The position numbers were made by a program, and so were the translations under genes. The notes beneath the pieces were generated by a model, which was not told the origin of the DNA, searched no databases, and saw only the letters and a list, made by a program, of their open reading frames with translations. Shown one piece after another: positions 38,901-50,900 of a stretch of 64,000 bases of DNA (position 1 is the stretch's first letter; every line of letters starts with the position of its first letter). The stretch spans positions 37,085,436-37,149,435 of the forward strand of contig NC_087068.1 of the NCBI RefSeq assembly GCF_963678635.1, given 5' to 3'. This DNA is from Symsagittifera roscoffensis (lineage: Eukaryota; Xenacoelomorpha; Acoela; Convolutidae).

Positions 38901-41900
38901 GGCTTCGCCCTGATACCAGCAGTCTGGTCTGTTTTTAATATCGCACACAGCCTAGAAAAAGAGCGTAAAAACTATTACACAACAACGAACCAATTCTTCA
39001 AGTTGACGCTTGATAGGAACACTTTATCGGTAGACCACTGAGAGATGAACATTTTGAGAAAAGAATAATTCTAAAAAATCAAATGAGTGAAAGTGAAATC
39101 AGGAACTAGCATGAATAGTGTTTTGGGTTGAATGATTGGCTTCTGAAGATCAATCATTTGTACTTCTTTTAGCAATAAACGTGTTGCAAAAACAAGATGA
39201 GGTGGACGACAAATCTCACGCTGCCTCAACTACCCGTGGGTCTCCGACAGGGACTAGCTACACGGGGCGTCTAGTGCCCCACTTTCCTGGAGAAGACTTC
39301 CCCGACCCCCTCACAGCACTAACTGCACTGGAGACACAATCCATGTATGTTGTGAAATGCAATCATTTTTGGCTAAGTTAGTACATAATGTTTAATGTTC
39401 AACCAGCAGTGCTATATCGTGTCCGCGTTATGTCAAAACTGGATGTTTTAGTGAATTTCTTCTTATTCATGTTGAAAGTTTCATTATAAACTGGTGGACC
39501 AATTACGTTTGAATGTAGGTATGCGGTGGAGGACTGTGCTAGTTCGTGTGGGGCCACACATGCCTCCATCTGCACCCTGACGCCTACTGGACCTGCGAGG
39601 GAGGCACACATGATGCAGCTGCACGCCATGAAGCACTACCCACTCATAGACCAGTTCTACTTTAGCCAGCAAGAGGTCAGTCTCATTCTTCGTAACATGT
39701 TGGCTCATTTTGTGAGCGAATCTTTTGTGTTATGCAATTTTGCTAATTTTGCTTTCAAGCGCTCAAAGTTTCGTATAACAAGTTTTGTATCGAGGATGAA
39801 GTGCAAATTCCTTGACTCGGAGACCATGTTTCCTTGTTTACGATGATAATCTTGATTTCTCTAGTCTAGTTAAGTATCAATGAACGAATTGAACGCTTTT
39901 GTTTAGGTCGCGTTTTTTCCCCGTTTTTTAAAGCAAAAAGTCGAGCTCACGCTAAAATTTGATTTTTCGCAGTTTGATCAAGGTTTTTTTTGTAGTTCAT
40001 TTTCTGACAAGAGGGCAAATTACACTCTCCACTAAAGTGCAAATGGCGTGAAAAACGTGAATGATTTCTTTTTCAAAAATGGGTTTCAATTTTCAAAAAT
40101 CCTAGCGGAATAAAAAACATGCGTTGATCCAATTTTCTCAAACTGCGTTTGTTTGGTCATACATGTTTCATTCTTAAAAGTTTCTTGAAAATCAATGATC
40201 ACTTAAGTGATATGTTTTTCCTTGAAAGTTGAAATGTTTCTAAAAATTCAACTGTCTAAAACTCGTTTTTTTTTCGCCTCCTTCAGTTCATTGAAACTTT
40301 TCCAACTGTCTGTTGGCTATGCTATGTTTTTGAGGCTGAAACGTGATGCAGCAGAGTTTTAAGAAACGAACTGTCCTGTGATTGCGTTTTGATTTGATGT
40401 GTTGTTTTAGTGTTACCTGAACAAAACAATCCTTAAATGGGAATTTGACGTTCTCAAATTGGAGGAGTCTTCTGCCCGTGAGTAATTTTTAACCTGTATC
40501 TTGTTTAAACTAGTTCTGTTTGTGGCTCCGACCACTGAAAGATTTATGCCATAGTTCATGTCAATTTGTGTCATAGTTTATGTCAATAAAACATGGAATT
40601 AGGTTCGAACCTCACTCTTACCAGAATTCAAACAAATTTTGAAGCTTCATCCAATCATGTATCCGATGAAGCAGTTTAAATTTTACTGAACAAAAGGAAA
40701 AATCACTTATATAGGTCGTGCTGACTTTTTATTTTTAAAAAAAATTTGATTTCAGGGTTTGACTTTTGAGTCCTAATTTGGCACAATTCATTTCATTTAC
40801 GCTTAAAGGAGTCAAATCACGCTGTCGACATAAGAAAGAGAAAATAGCGCAAAGAAACATGAACTTTTCATTGGCTATGTTCTTCTATTACACTGATGCT
40901 TCTGCTTGCCGCACGCCACGCACAACTCAATTTGTTTCTTTAAATCGCGATGCTATAAAAAAAAGTTTAAGAAAATTATACTTACGATCTATCTTAGCGC
41001 CTTATTTACACTATCGATCAGCTTAGTGTATTATTACCAATCTTCTTTTTTTCCAAGCTAGTTCGCAAAGAGAAATGTTTTTATTTATTTGGAAATTTCA
41101 CTGTAGCATTGGAAATGGCATATCTGTTCTCTGCTTTATTTGTGGCTAGTGTTTGTTGCCTGTTAAGTGTACGTAGCTGAGTGGTTAGTGTGTGAGACTC
41201 ATAATCTTTAGGTCGCAGGTTCGAAACCGAGATGAAGCTAAATTTTTCCTAATTCGAGGCTTATTTCTAATTTTCTTATTGAACTTTATGCACACTAGCT
41301 TCGCCTCTGTATTAAATTGCTGAAATGAAAGCCTGTGAAAAATCAAGTTCAAAAGTTTCGAGAGCAAGTGTGTTTGTAATTGGTAACTAGGTTTTTTCCC
41401 GTAGACAACATGTCTTGCAAAATTGTAAGAAATTGATCTTTCTGTTTGAAAAGGCCTTGCATCTCAGAGGCCCTTTTTCACTTTGTCTTAAGGTAAAGCA
41501 CGTGCCTTCGAAACAAAGTTCTCGGTACGAGTCCCGACCAGACTTTGGTATTCTTCGATATCCTGAAATTGAAGCTTTTTTTTGAGATTAATGAAAGTAG
41601 TGAAGACTCTTATATATAGGTCTTGCTGATTTTTTTTTTCAGGAAAAGTCTTGAAAGTCTGTAATAACTACAGATGTGCATTCATACATATTGATGCCTT
41701 TATGAATGCACTTAGGTATTTATGAATTTTTGAGGTCAATTGCAATTGACCTGCTGAAAGTGACGTAAATAGTTCTCTCCAAACTTAAACGTGCAAATGG
41801 CGCAAAAATTCGTGACTGATTTCTAGTTTCGAAAATGGAATTTAATTTTTAGATTTCCAGCGGAATAAAAACGTTACCTTTTGATCCAGTTTTCTCTGGT

Positions 41901-44900
41901 TGGAATCATTTTATCTAAAAAGCGCCAATCATAAATTGCTCTAGAAATTCGAAGAGCTCAAAGAGCATCTATTTTTTCTTTGAATTTCGAACGTAGAGAT
42001 TTTTTCAAGAAAATGTTTCTTATGTTTACTTGCGTTCATTACTCTTTTCCAATCTTCGATTGGCTTTGTTTAGTTTGTCTACTTATTCTTTGTAGGCTTT
42101 TTTTTTGAAGCATGGCTTTTCTGTTCGAAGAATCGTTTTCTTTTGCATGGAGCAATTTTAATTCTATTTGAATGTAGTTCACTCATTCTGATTTTGTTCA
42201 GTTGCTTTGTTGTTTTTTTTTCGCTTAAGTGGGATCGGGTTATGGTATATCGACTTTACTTTGCGTTGCTTGAAGGTCAAAGGTATCCCTGATATTTTGT
42301 TTTCGGCTCAACGGGCGAGTAGCAATTTTTTTTGGCTTGTTTGTCGCTCAGTAACTGATTTCGATTTCTTATTTAACGGCACTCAATATATTTTTTGATA
42401 ATTCATGCTCAATTTGAATATAATTGGAGACAACTTGTGAAGTTTTTTCCGAGCTTTTCACCTTAAAATGGCATATTTCCAGTTTCTGTCCGCTAGCGTT
42501 GCAAAGCTCGGTTTTATCTTTAGTGTTGCAAAGTGTTATCGCAAGTGTTACAAAGCTCGGTTGCATCTTTGTCTAGAAAAAAATCAGTCATATTTGACTT
42601 CAATATCACCAGCATTTTTGGCGTCTTCAACTATTATCAGCCTCTTATGAATTCTAGAGGGCTCTAATATTCTCACGGATTGCACCCCCACCACTCAAAA
42701 TGATTTTTAGTTATATTTTACGACATTAATTTTGGGCCAATCAACTGAAGTTTTTCTGAAGAAGTTTTCGGTGCCAAAATATACAAATTTTTAGGGGAAG
42801 CGCTCAACGAAAAAAAAACAAAAGTCGAAATTTTGTTTGAAAATTCCCCCACCCTCTCAAGAAAATTGGAGAATGGCCCCTGTATGAGATGCAAGAACTT
42901 GTTGAGAGTGACTTGCAAACGAGGCACGTTAGATATACATACATAATTATCCTTGCGATAAGCAAGGGTATTACAATCGGGTACTAGACTTTTTCCCGTA
43001 AACAAGTTTGACTCCTGATGTTCCTTGCTTCATATTGAATTCAAACTTTGTATTGTCTCTTGCTCGCTTAGCCTGGTGCTAACGAATATGCCTGGTACGG
43101 CAAATGTCCTGTGTTCGAATCTGACCAGGACCAGTTTTTTTTTAATTTCGGCCTAATATTTGTCTGGTTATGTTTTGTCGTTGCCACATCAGAAATTATT
43201 TATTTAAGCTGTAAACAATTTATACTGCAGTTGTTTTTATCATTTTGAAAATCTGGTCGAATCGATATTTGCTTTTCGCGTTGGTTGTAATTTTACCAGC
43301 TCGTTTTTGTTAAATTATTTTTTTTGTCTATTTATCGGCTTCATATTCTTCGACTTAATTAATATTGACTTAGTAGCCTCTTATTGAGTCGTTAAGACCG
43401 CAAATAAAACTTTTGCGCGTGTGTGTTCTGAGGGTAAAAGGGACTTAACATTTTTATATTTTTAGAATTTTTTTGATTTTTTCGGCTTGAGTTTCTGCTT
43501 GGTATTTTCGTTTGGCACTTTGGGGCTCTTTTTTAGCAAACTAGAGTTTTTGTGCTTTTTCGTCCGTCCGTTTATTTTTGTCGGCTTAATTCCCGTAGCT
43601 CGATGATTCAGCTTTATTCCAAGTTGCTGTAACTCCCATGCTTGAGACGACAAAGTTCGGGAGTTCGATTCCAGTTGAGACCTGTTTTTTTTTTGCAAAT
43701 AGAAAATTTTGGCTAATTTAGATTGTCTATCTGCATTTTTTGTCTACTTAGTTCCGCAGAAAACATTTTTTGAAAACTTGGCTTCTTAAAAGAATTCCCA
43801 AAGCTCTTTGTAGAGTTTCTAATGGTGCAGGCAATTTCGCTCCGGCTTCTTTTGGCTTTTGTTGCAGTTTTTATTGACAAAAAGGGTTTTTTGAAGTTTT
43901 TTTCCGTTTGATTTTAATCATATTCATTCATATTTGTATCGCAAGTGGTGCTAAGCTCAGCTTCGCCTCTGTGTAAATAATTATTCAAGAATTCGTTGTA
44001 ATCATAGTGATAAATCAGGAGTAGAGTAACACGTGATTCGACACACTAACACCAGAGTATGTGCTTATGTTCCAAATCCTTAAATGGTTATGTTTGATCA
44101 ATTAAACTTTTTGTTTCGTAATATGGACAGCATGAATTTGCTTCGAACTTTTTGCTTCGTAATATGGACCTACCACAATGCAATATTAGTAACGAAATTT
44201 TAATTGGCAGTGGAAACGGTTGAAAGCTCCTGGTGCTTCTGTTTTTAATTGGTATTTCTAAAAATCGCATTGAGCCTGAGGCCACCTAAAATTCAAGTCC
44301 AAGGCAATTAATTAGAATTTTTTGCTTGAATGTTTTTATATTTTCCATGCTTATCGGGATCGTATAATACGACTGTATCAGTATCGTGTGGTATGACTGA
44401 TTTTTAAAAAGAAGTTGTTAGTATTATTAATTGTTATTAAATTATGGGAATTTTGACTTATTTTTATCTATGGCACTTAAAATATATATTTTTTCAATTA
44501 GTCAGTTCCTTGAAGGGCCCTTTTCCGTTTACTAATATAATACATCAAGACATTTATCGATAAGAGATTAAATGTTTTGAATAGGAGAGTAAAAGTTGCT
44601 CTCCCATTATTATGAATGGTGAATGGCATGGTAGTATTTGAGACGTTATGTTGCAGAGGGAGTGTTGAAGGACGTCGGTCTTTTTATGTTTCGCGGTTTG
44701 AGCATTTTTAATGTTTCGCGGTTTGAGTTTTGATTCTTTCTAAGTTTAAAAATGGGATCGACTTGTAATACTAAAAAATGGAATTTAATTATCAGATTAC
44801 CCATTTAACCTGTTGAAAAAGTCTAGTTCCCGATTTTAAGTGCATTTGGTCTTGCTAGTGACAAAAGAGTAGTTGGTAACCATCGTAATGTGAATTAGCG

Positions 44901-47900
44901 CATCAAATATTTGGGGAAGATATAATTGTCATAACTATGTATCAAAAACAAAAGTATGATATAATTACACAGTTCAGTGTTTAAAATCTTAAAGAAACTC
45001 ACAAATCATTCACAGCTTCTTTGAACCGATCAAAGGCTCTTGGTTGGTTGTAAGCTTCTATTCGGTCCTTCTGCTGGTTTATCAGTCCCCGAAATTAAGT
45101 TACCTTGTACGCTCTAATTGGGTTCGGGACGTGTTAACGAGTTCATGGTATATTTCCTGAAGTAAATGACTGTCCTTGGTCAAAAATGTTTGCACACCTT
45201 ATCTTACCAAATTAGAAAAAAAACAAATGTAGTTTTTCATTAGTCTGTATTTACACAAGCGAGTTTGCGAGCAGTGCATTTGTACGAACTTTTTTTTTCT
45301 AACCTAACTCGCAAATAAAAGTGTTCATTAAAATTCTTCTCTTATTTGGCTCTTTTGCTATAATCACGATCTGTAGCATTGAAAATTTCATAGAATCTGT
45401 TCTCTGCCTTATTTGTGGCTTGTGTTTGTTATTTTTTGTGGCTTGTGTTTGTGATTAAGAGTAATGAACGTAGTGAAGACTCTTATAAAGGTCTTCCTGA
45501 TTTTTTTGTTTTGATTTTTCGCGGTTTGATTTGTGGTTTCTTTTTAAGTTAAGTGAATTTCTATTGTTAAAAGGAAATCAATTTCCACCATCGAACAGCA
45601 AAATTGGAAAGGTCACGAAAAGCGCCCACACGATTGGTTCAATCATTCACAACAAGACAATTCTTTTGATTTTTTTAAAACTGGAATTTTGAGCAATTGT
45701 AGGAATTTTTTCATACCGTCTAAAAATTGATGATTTGAGCGGAAAATCAAAAAAATATTGCACTTGCGATAAGTTGAAATGTATCAAAGTTTTTAGCGTT
45801 TGAAATGTATCAATTGTATTTAAGCTGTAAACAATTTATACTGCAGTTGTTTTTATCATTTTGAAAATCTGGTCGAATCGATATTTGCTTTTCGCGTTGG
45901 TTGTAATTTTACCAGCTCGTTTTTGTTAAATTATTTTTTTTGTCTATTTATCGGCTTCATATTCTTCGACTTAATTAATATTGACTTAGTAGCCTCTTAT
46001 TGAGTCGTTAAGACCGCAAATAAAACTTTTGCGCGTGTGTGTTCTGAGGGTAAAAGGGACTTAACATTTTTATATTTTTAGAATTTTTTTGATTTTTTCG
46101 GCTTGAGTTTCTGCTTGGTATTTTCGTTTGGCACTTTGGGGCTCTTTTTTAGCAAACTAGAGTTTTTGTGCTTTTTCGTCCGTCCGTTTATTTTTGTCGG
46201 CTTAATTCCCGTAGCTCGATGATTCAGCTTTATTCCAAGTTGCTGTAACTCCCATGCTTGAGACGACAAAGTTCGGGAGTTCGATTCCAGTTGAGACCTG
46301 TTTTTTTTTTGCAAATAGAAAATTTTGGCTAATTTAGATTGTCTATCTGCATTTTTTGTCTACTTAGTTCCGCAGAAAACATTTTTTGAAAACTTGGCTT
46401 CTTAAAAGAATTCCCAAAGCTCTTTGTAGAGTTTCTAATGGTGCAGGCAATTTCGCTCCGGCTTCTTTTGGCTTTTGTTGCAGTTTTTATTGACAAAAAG
46501 GGTTTTTTGAAGTTTTTTTCCGTTTGATTTTAATCATATTCATTCATATTTGTATCGCAAGTGGTGCTAAGCTCAGCTTCGCCTCTGTGTAAATAATTAT
46601 TCAAGAATTCGTTGTAATCATAGTGATAAATCAGGAGTAGAGTAACACGTGATTCGACACACTAACACCAGAGTATGTGCTTATGTTCCAAATCCTTAAA
46701 TGGTTATGTTTGATCAATTAAACTTTTTGTTTCGTAATATGGACAGCATGAATTTGCTTCGAACTTTTTGCTTCGTAATATGGACCTACCACAATGCAAT
46801 ATTAGTAACGAAATTTTAATTGGCAGTGGAAACGGTTGAAAGCTCCTGGTGCTTCTGTTTTTAATTGGTATTTCTAAAAATTGCATTGAGCCTGAGGCCA
46901 CCTAAAATTCAAGTCCAAGGCAATTAATTAGAATTTTTTGCTTGAATGTTTTTATATTTTCCATGCTTATCGGGATCGTATAATACGACTGTATCAGTAT
47001 CGTGTGGTATGACTGATTTTTAAAAAGAAGTTGTTAGTATTATTAATTGTTATTAAATTATGGGAATTTTGACTTATTTTTATCTATGGCACTTAAAATA
47101 TATATTTTTTCAATTAGTCAGTTCCTTGAAGGGCCCTTTTCCGTTTACTAATATAATACATCAAGACATTTATCGATAAGAGATTAAATGTTTTGAATAG
47201 GAGAGTAAAAGTTGCTCTCCCATTATTATGAATGGTGAATGGCATGGTAGTATTTGAGACGTTATGTTGCAGAGGGAGTGTTGAAGGACGTCGGTCTGAA
47301 GTTGTGCGATGTGTTCGGACTGGTGGACGAGTTTGACCTGTCCCTAGTCTCCCTCCACCAGACATTCCAGCTCATCCAGGCCTCCTACCACAACAATCCC
47401 TACCACAATGCCGCACACGCAGCAGATGTAGTACAGGCCGCATGCTGTCTAGTGGCCGAGAAAAAGGTAAAGCCATGGCTTTTTTTGGATCTTAGTTTTT
47501 TTGAGCGTAATGAACGTAGCGAGTACTCTCTTCTAGGTCTTGTTGATTTTTGTGTATTTTTTTTCAGGAAAAAGTTTTGATTTATTCGGGCATTTTTAAT
47601 GTTTCGCGGTTTGAGTTTTGATTCTTTCTAAGTTTAAAAATGGGATCGACTTGTAATACTAAAAAATGGAATTTAATTATCAGATTACCCATTTAACCTG
47701 TTGAAAAAGTCTAGTTCCCGATTTTAAGTGCATTTGGTCTTGCTAGTGACAAAAGAGTAGTTGGTAACCATCGTAATGTGAATTAGCGCATCAAATATTT
47801 GGGGAAGATATAATTGTCATAACTATGTATCAAAAACAAAAGTATGATATAATTACACAGTTCAGTGTTTAAAATCTTAAAGAAACTCACAAATCATTCA

Positions 47901-50900
47901 CAGCTTCTTTGAACCGATCAAAGGCTCTTGGTTGGTTGTAAGCTTCTATTCGGTCCTTCTGCTGGTTTATCAGTCCCCGAAATTAAGTTACCTTGTACGC
48001 TCTAATTGGGTTCGGGACGTGTTAACGAGTTCATGGTATATTTCCTGAAGTAAATGACTGTCCTTGGTCAAAAATGTTTGCACACCTTATCTTACCAAAT
48101 TAGAAAAAAAACAAATGTAGTTTTTCATTAGTCTGTATTTACACAAGCGAGTTTGCGAGCAGTGCATTTGTACGAACTTTTTTTTTCTAACCTAACTCGC
48201 AAATAAAAGTGTTCATTAAAATTCTTCTCTTATTTGGCTCTTTTGCTATAATCACGATCTGTAGCATTGAAAATTTCATAGAATCTGTTCTCTGCCTTAT
48301 TTGTGGCTTGTGTTTGTTATTTTTTGTGGCTTGTGTTTGTGATTAAGAGTAATGAACGTAGTGAAGACTCTTATAAAGGTCTTCCTGATTTTTTTGTTTT
48401 GATTTTTCGCGGTTTGATTTGTGGTTTCTTTTTAAGTTAAGTGAATTTCTATTGTTAAAAGGAAATCAATTTCCACCATCGAACAGCAAAATTGGAAAGG
48501 TCGCGAAAAGCGCCCACACGATTGGTTCAATCATTCACAACAAGACAATTCTTTTGATTTTTTTAAAACTGGAATTTTGAGCAATTGTAGGAATTTTTTC
48601 ATACCGTCTAAAAATTGATGATTTGAGCGGAAAATCAAAAAAATATTGCACTTGCGATAAGTTGAAATGTATCAAAGTTTTTAGCGTTTGAAATGTATCA
48701 ATTTGATAAAGGCAGAAAAATTAATGAGTACAATGTATCCTCCATTAACGTGTAACTCCCGCAGAATATCAGTCTGAAACCGAAATTATGCAAATTTCAT
48801 TTGAGACCGGCTTTTCGGTCCAAACAACTCGTTGCTAGGTGATTACACTTGCGAGAGCAAGTGTCTTGCAACCGGGTATTAGCGATTTTTCCCGTAAATC
48901 ACTTTTCTAACAAATTTTAGTTTTTGTATTGAACCTTGACAACCTCCAGGCTCGCTCCCACTCAGCCTAGATGTAACGTGGTTCGCCTTTGCATCCACGG
49001 TCTGGGGTAGGAGTCCCGCCCGGAGCTTGTTTTTTTTCAGTATGTATGAAATTGAATTTGAATTGTCTGACTTTTTTATCTGCTCAAGTTTTGTCGGCCT
49101 AGTTGCCACATAAATTCGCCTCAATATTAGAAAATTTGACATATTTTAACGCTTTAAAAGTATTGCGTAAATGTTATAAGACTTCAGAAAATGCTCTCGC
49201 CCACACTTAAAAAATTTTGCGACGCTACATCAATAAAAATGTCTGTGGAAATAGCTCAGTCTTCGCTTCTATGAACCTGGTAAACCTTTTCCTCAATTAT
49301 TCAGCTAATTATGCTATGGAAAATAATGAGGTAGAAAGTCAATGCAAAAGCTGCTGCAAATTTTGTTGCTACTGAAATTAGCAGTCTAGAAATGCTTTGT
49401 CAGGTAGTTTTTTTGAAGTCAATAAACTATATCCATAAATTGAGCCACAAATTGGATTAGCTCACAACTTATTGATCGTTTAGAGACTACCTTGAAGCGT
49501 CCCTGTGTTAAGATAAGTCACAAATTACGTCCCCGAAATCAATGTCTCAGTCGTTCAAGTCATTAGATTTAAGAACCCCATTACTTGGAAGGTTTTTGTT
49601 TTAAAGAGACCGGGATTCATTGGTAGGTTCAGGGGGCGGATCTAGGATTTTCCCGAGGATTTTCCCGGGGGGGGGGGGGGGGGGGGGAGGGGGCGGATTT
49701 TCTGAAATGATGCAAATTACTGTGCTATAAAGTAAAAAAAGACTCTCCCACCGCAGAAATAAATGCAAAAAAAAATAATTATCTCTGAATAAATAAGTAG
49801 CGCTTCTAGTATAGTACTTGCCCCTTTTAATCTGCAACCATGCAGAGACTTAGCATAGTGGTAAGGCGGTCACTTCGAGATCGTCAGATCGTGTATTCAA
49901 TCCCCTGCCATGGCAATGATAGAGTGTTAGGACGAGCTCTCACTTGACCTCTAGCTTCAGGTCTACCATAGCCTGACCAGTTACGGCTGCAATAGTGGTG
50001 CCATGTGAAAGTTCTAGACGCAAAAAAAAACGGCCTTGAGTTGCAAAAAAAAGAGCTTCGCTCACTTCAACAACTTAGTCTGGAATGTGGGGAAATACGA
50101 GAAACGGTCTATGCTTGACAGGCTGGAAAGCCTTTCATAGATCCTCTGCGAACGGTAGAAACCTTAATTATTTTGTATTAAATTTGATTTGTTTTAGATC
50201 TCAAAACACATGACGAAACTGGAACACTTGGCCATGATCATGGCTGGTGCGTGTCATGACCTGGACCACCCTGGAGTGAACCAGGCTTTCTTGAAGACCA
50301 CCAACCACTACCTCACAGAGGCAGCCAAACGATATCCGGTTAGCCAGTCCATTCTCGCTCTTTTTGTAGCCACAATCAACCTTGTTCTTTTTCATTGTTC
50401 CTTCGCTAGATATTACTTCTACTTCTAATAACAATGAATGGTTCCTTAAAGTTGTAAATACTTTTCATTTGATCGATCAAGGGCGGTTCTGATCTTCATT
50501 TTTTAAAATTGATAATTAAAATTCATGATTTCGTTAGTATATATAATTTGAATACTCAATTTGTGAATTCTGTGAATACCTGGTTGAATTATTTTCATCT
50601 TCAAAAATAAAGCGGATTCAATTACAATAGTTTGTTAAATTGCAATTTCAAAAAGTTGTTAAAATATCTTTTCAGTCGGCCTCCTCAGTCCATTCTGTTA
50701 GTTACACTTCTGCTACTTGAAACACATTCATTACATTCAGTTAAATGGATTCTCTTTCAAATAAATTTCTGATTTTTGTGATTGCCATTTCTTTCACGTT
50801 TTTTTTTCTGAATGCTCTATTTCATTTTGGATCACTCATTTCAATCAGATTGGCTATAGGTCTGATGATCTTACTGTAATGGAAACGAAAAGGTTTGTTT

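Larger units (their letters stand above)
43201..45815. repeat. 2.6-kb tandem duplication with broken exon, unit 1
   Basis: TATTTAAGCTGTAAAC to ATGTATCAATT is repeated at 45817-48703. Offset is 2616 bp before the exon and 2888 bp after it, because unit 1 lacks 292 bp covering most of phosphodiesterase exon 5. Otherwise the units differ by only a few bases (for example 44266 and 45617). The left edge lies inside a family A repeat (42945-43974). Confidence 0.95.

Noticed and set aside
41165-41240. Functional Met tRNA gene
   Set aside because: Acceptor ends do not pair and two arms carry mismatches.
47251-47272. Upstream acceptor GGTAG at 47250 as the start of exon 5, since the frame stays open from there
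   Set aside because: It would enter in phase 0, but exon 4 leaves with one nucleotide. The acceptor at 47271-47272 fits the phase and gives the exact family length.
49601-49837. Minus-strand frame with a run of prolines
   Set aside because: The prolines come from a poly-G run in a truncated MITE end; not a gene.
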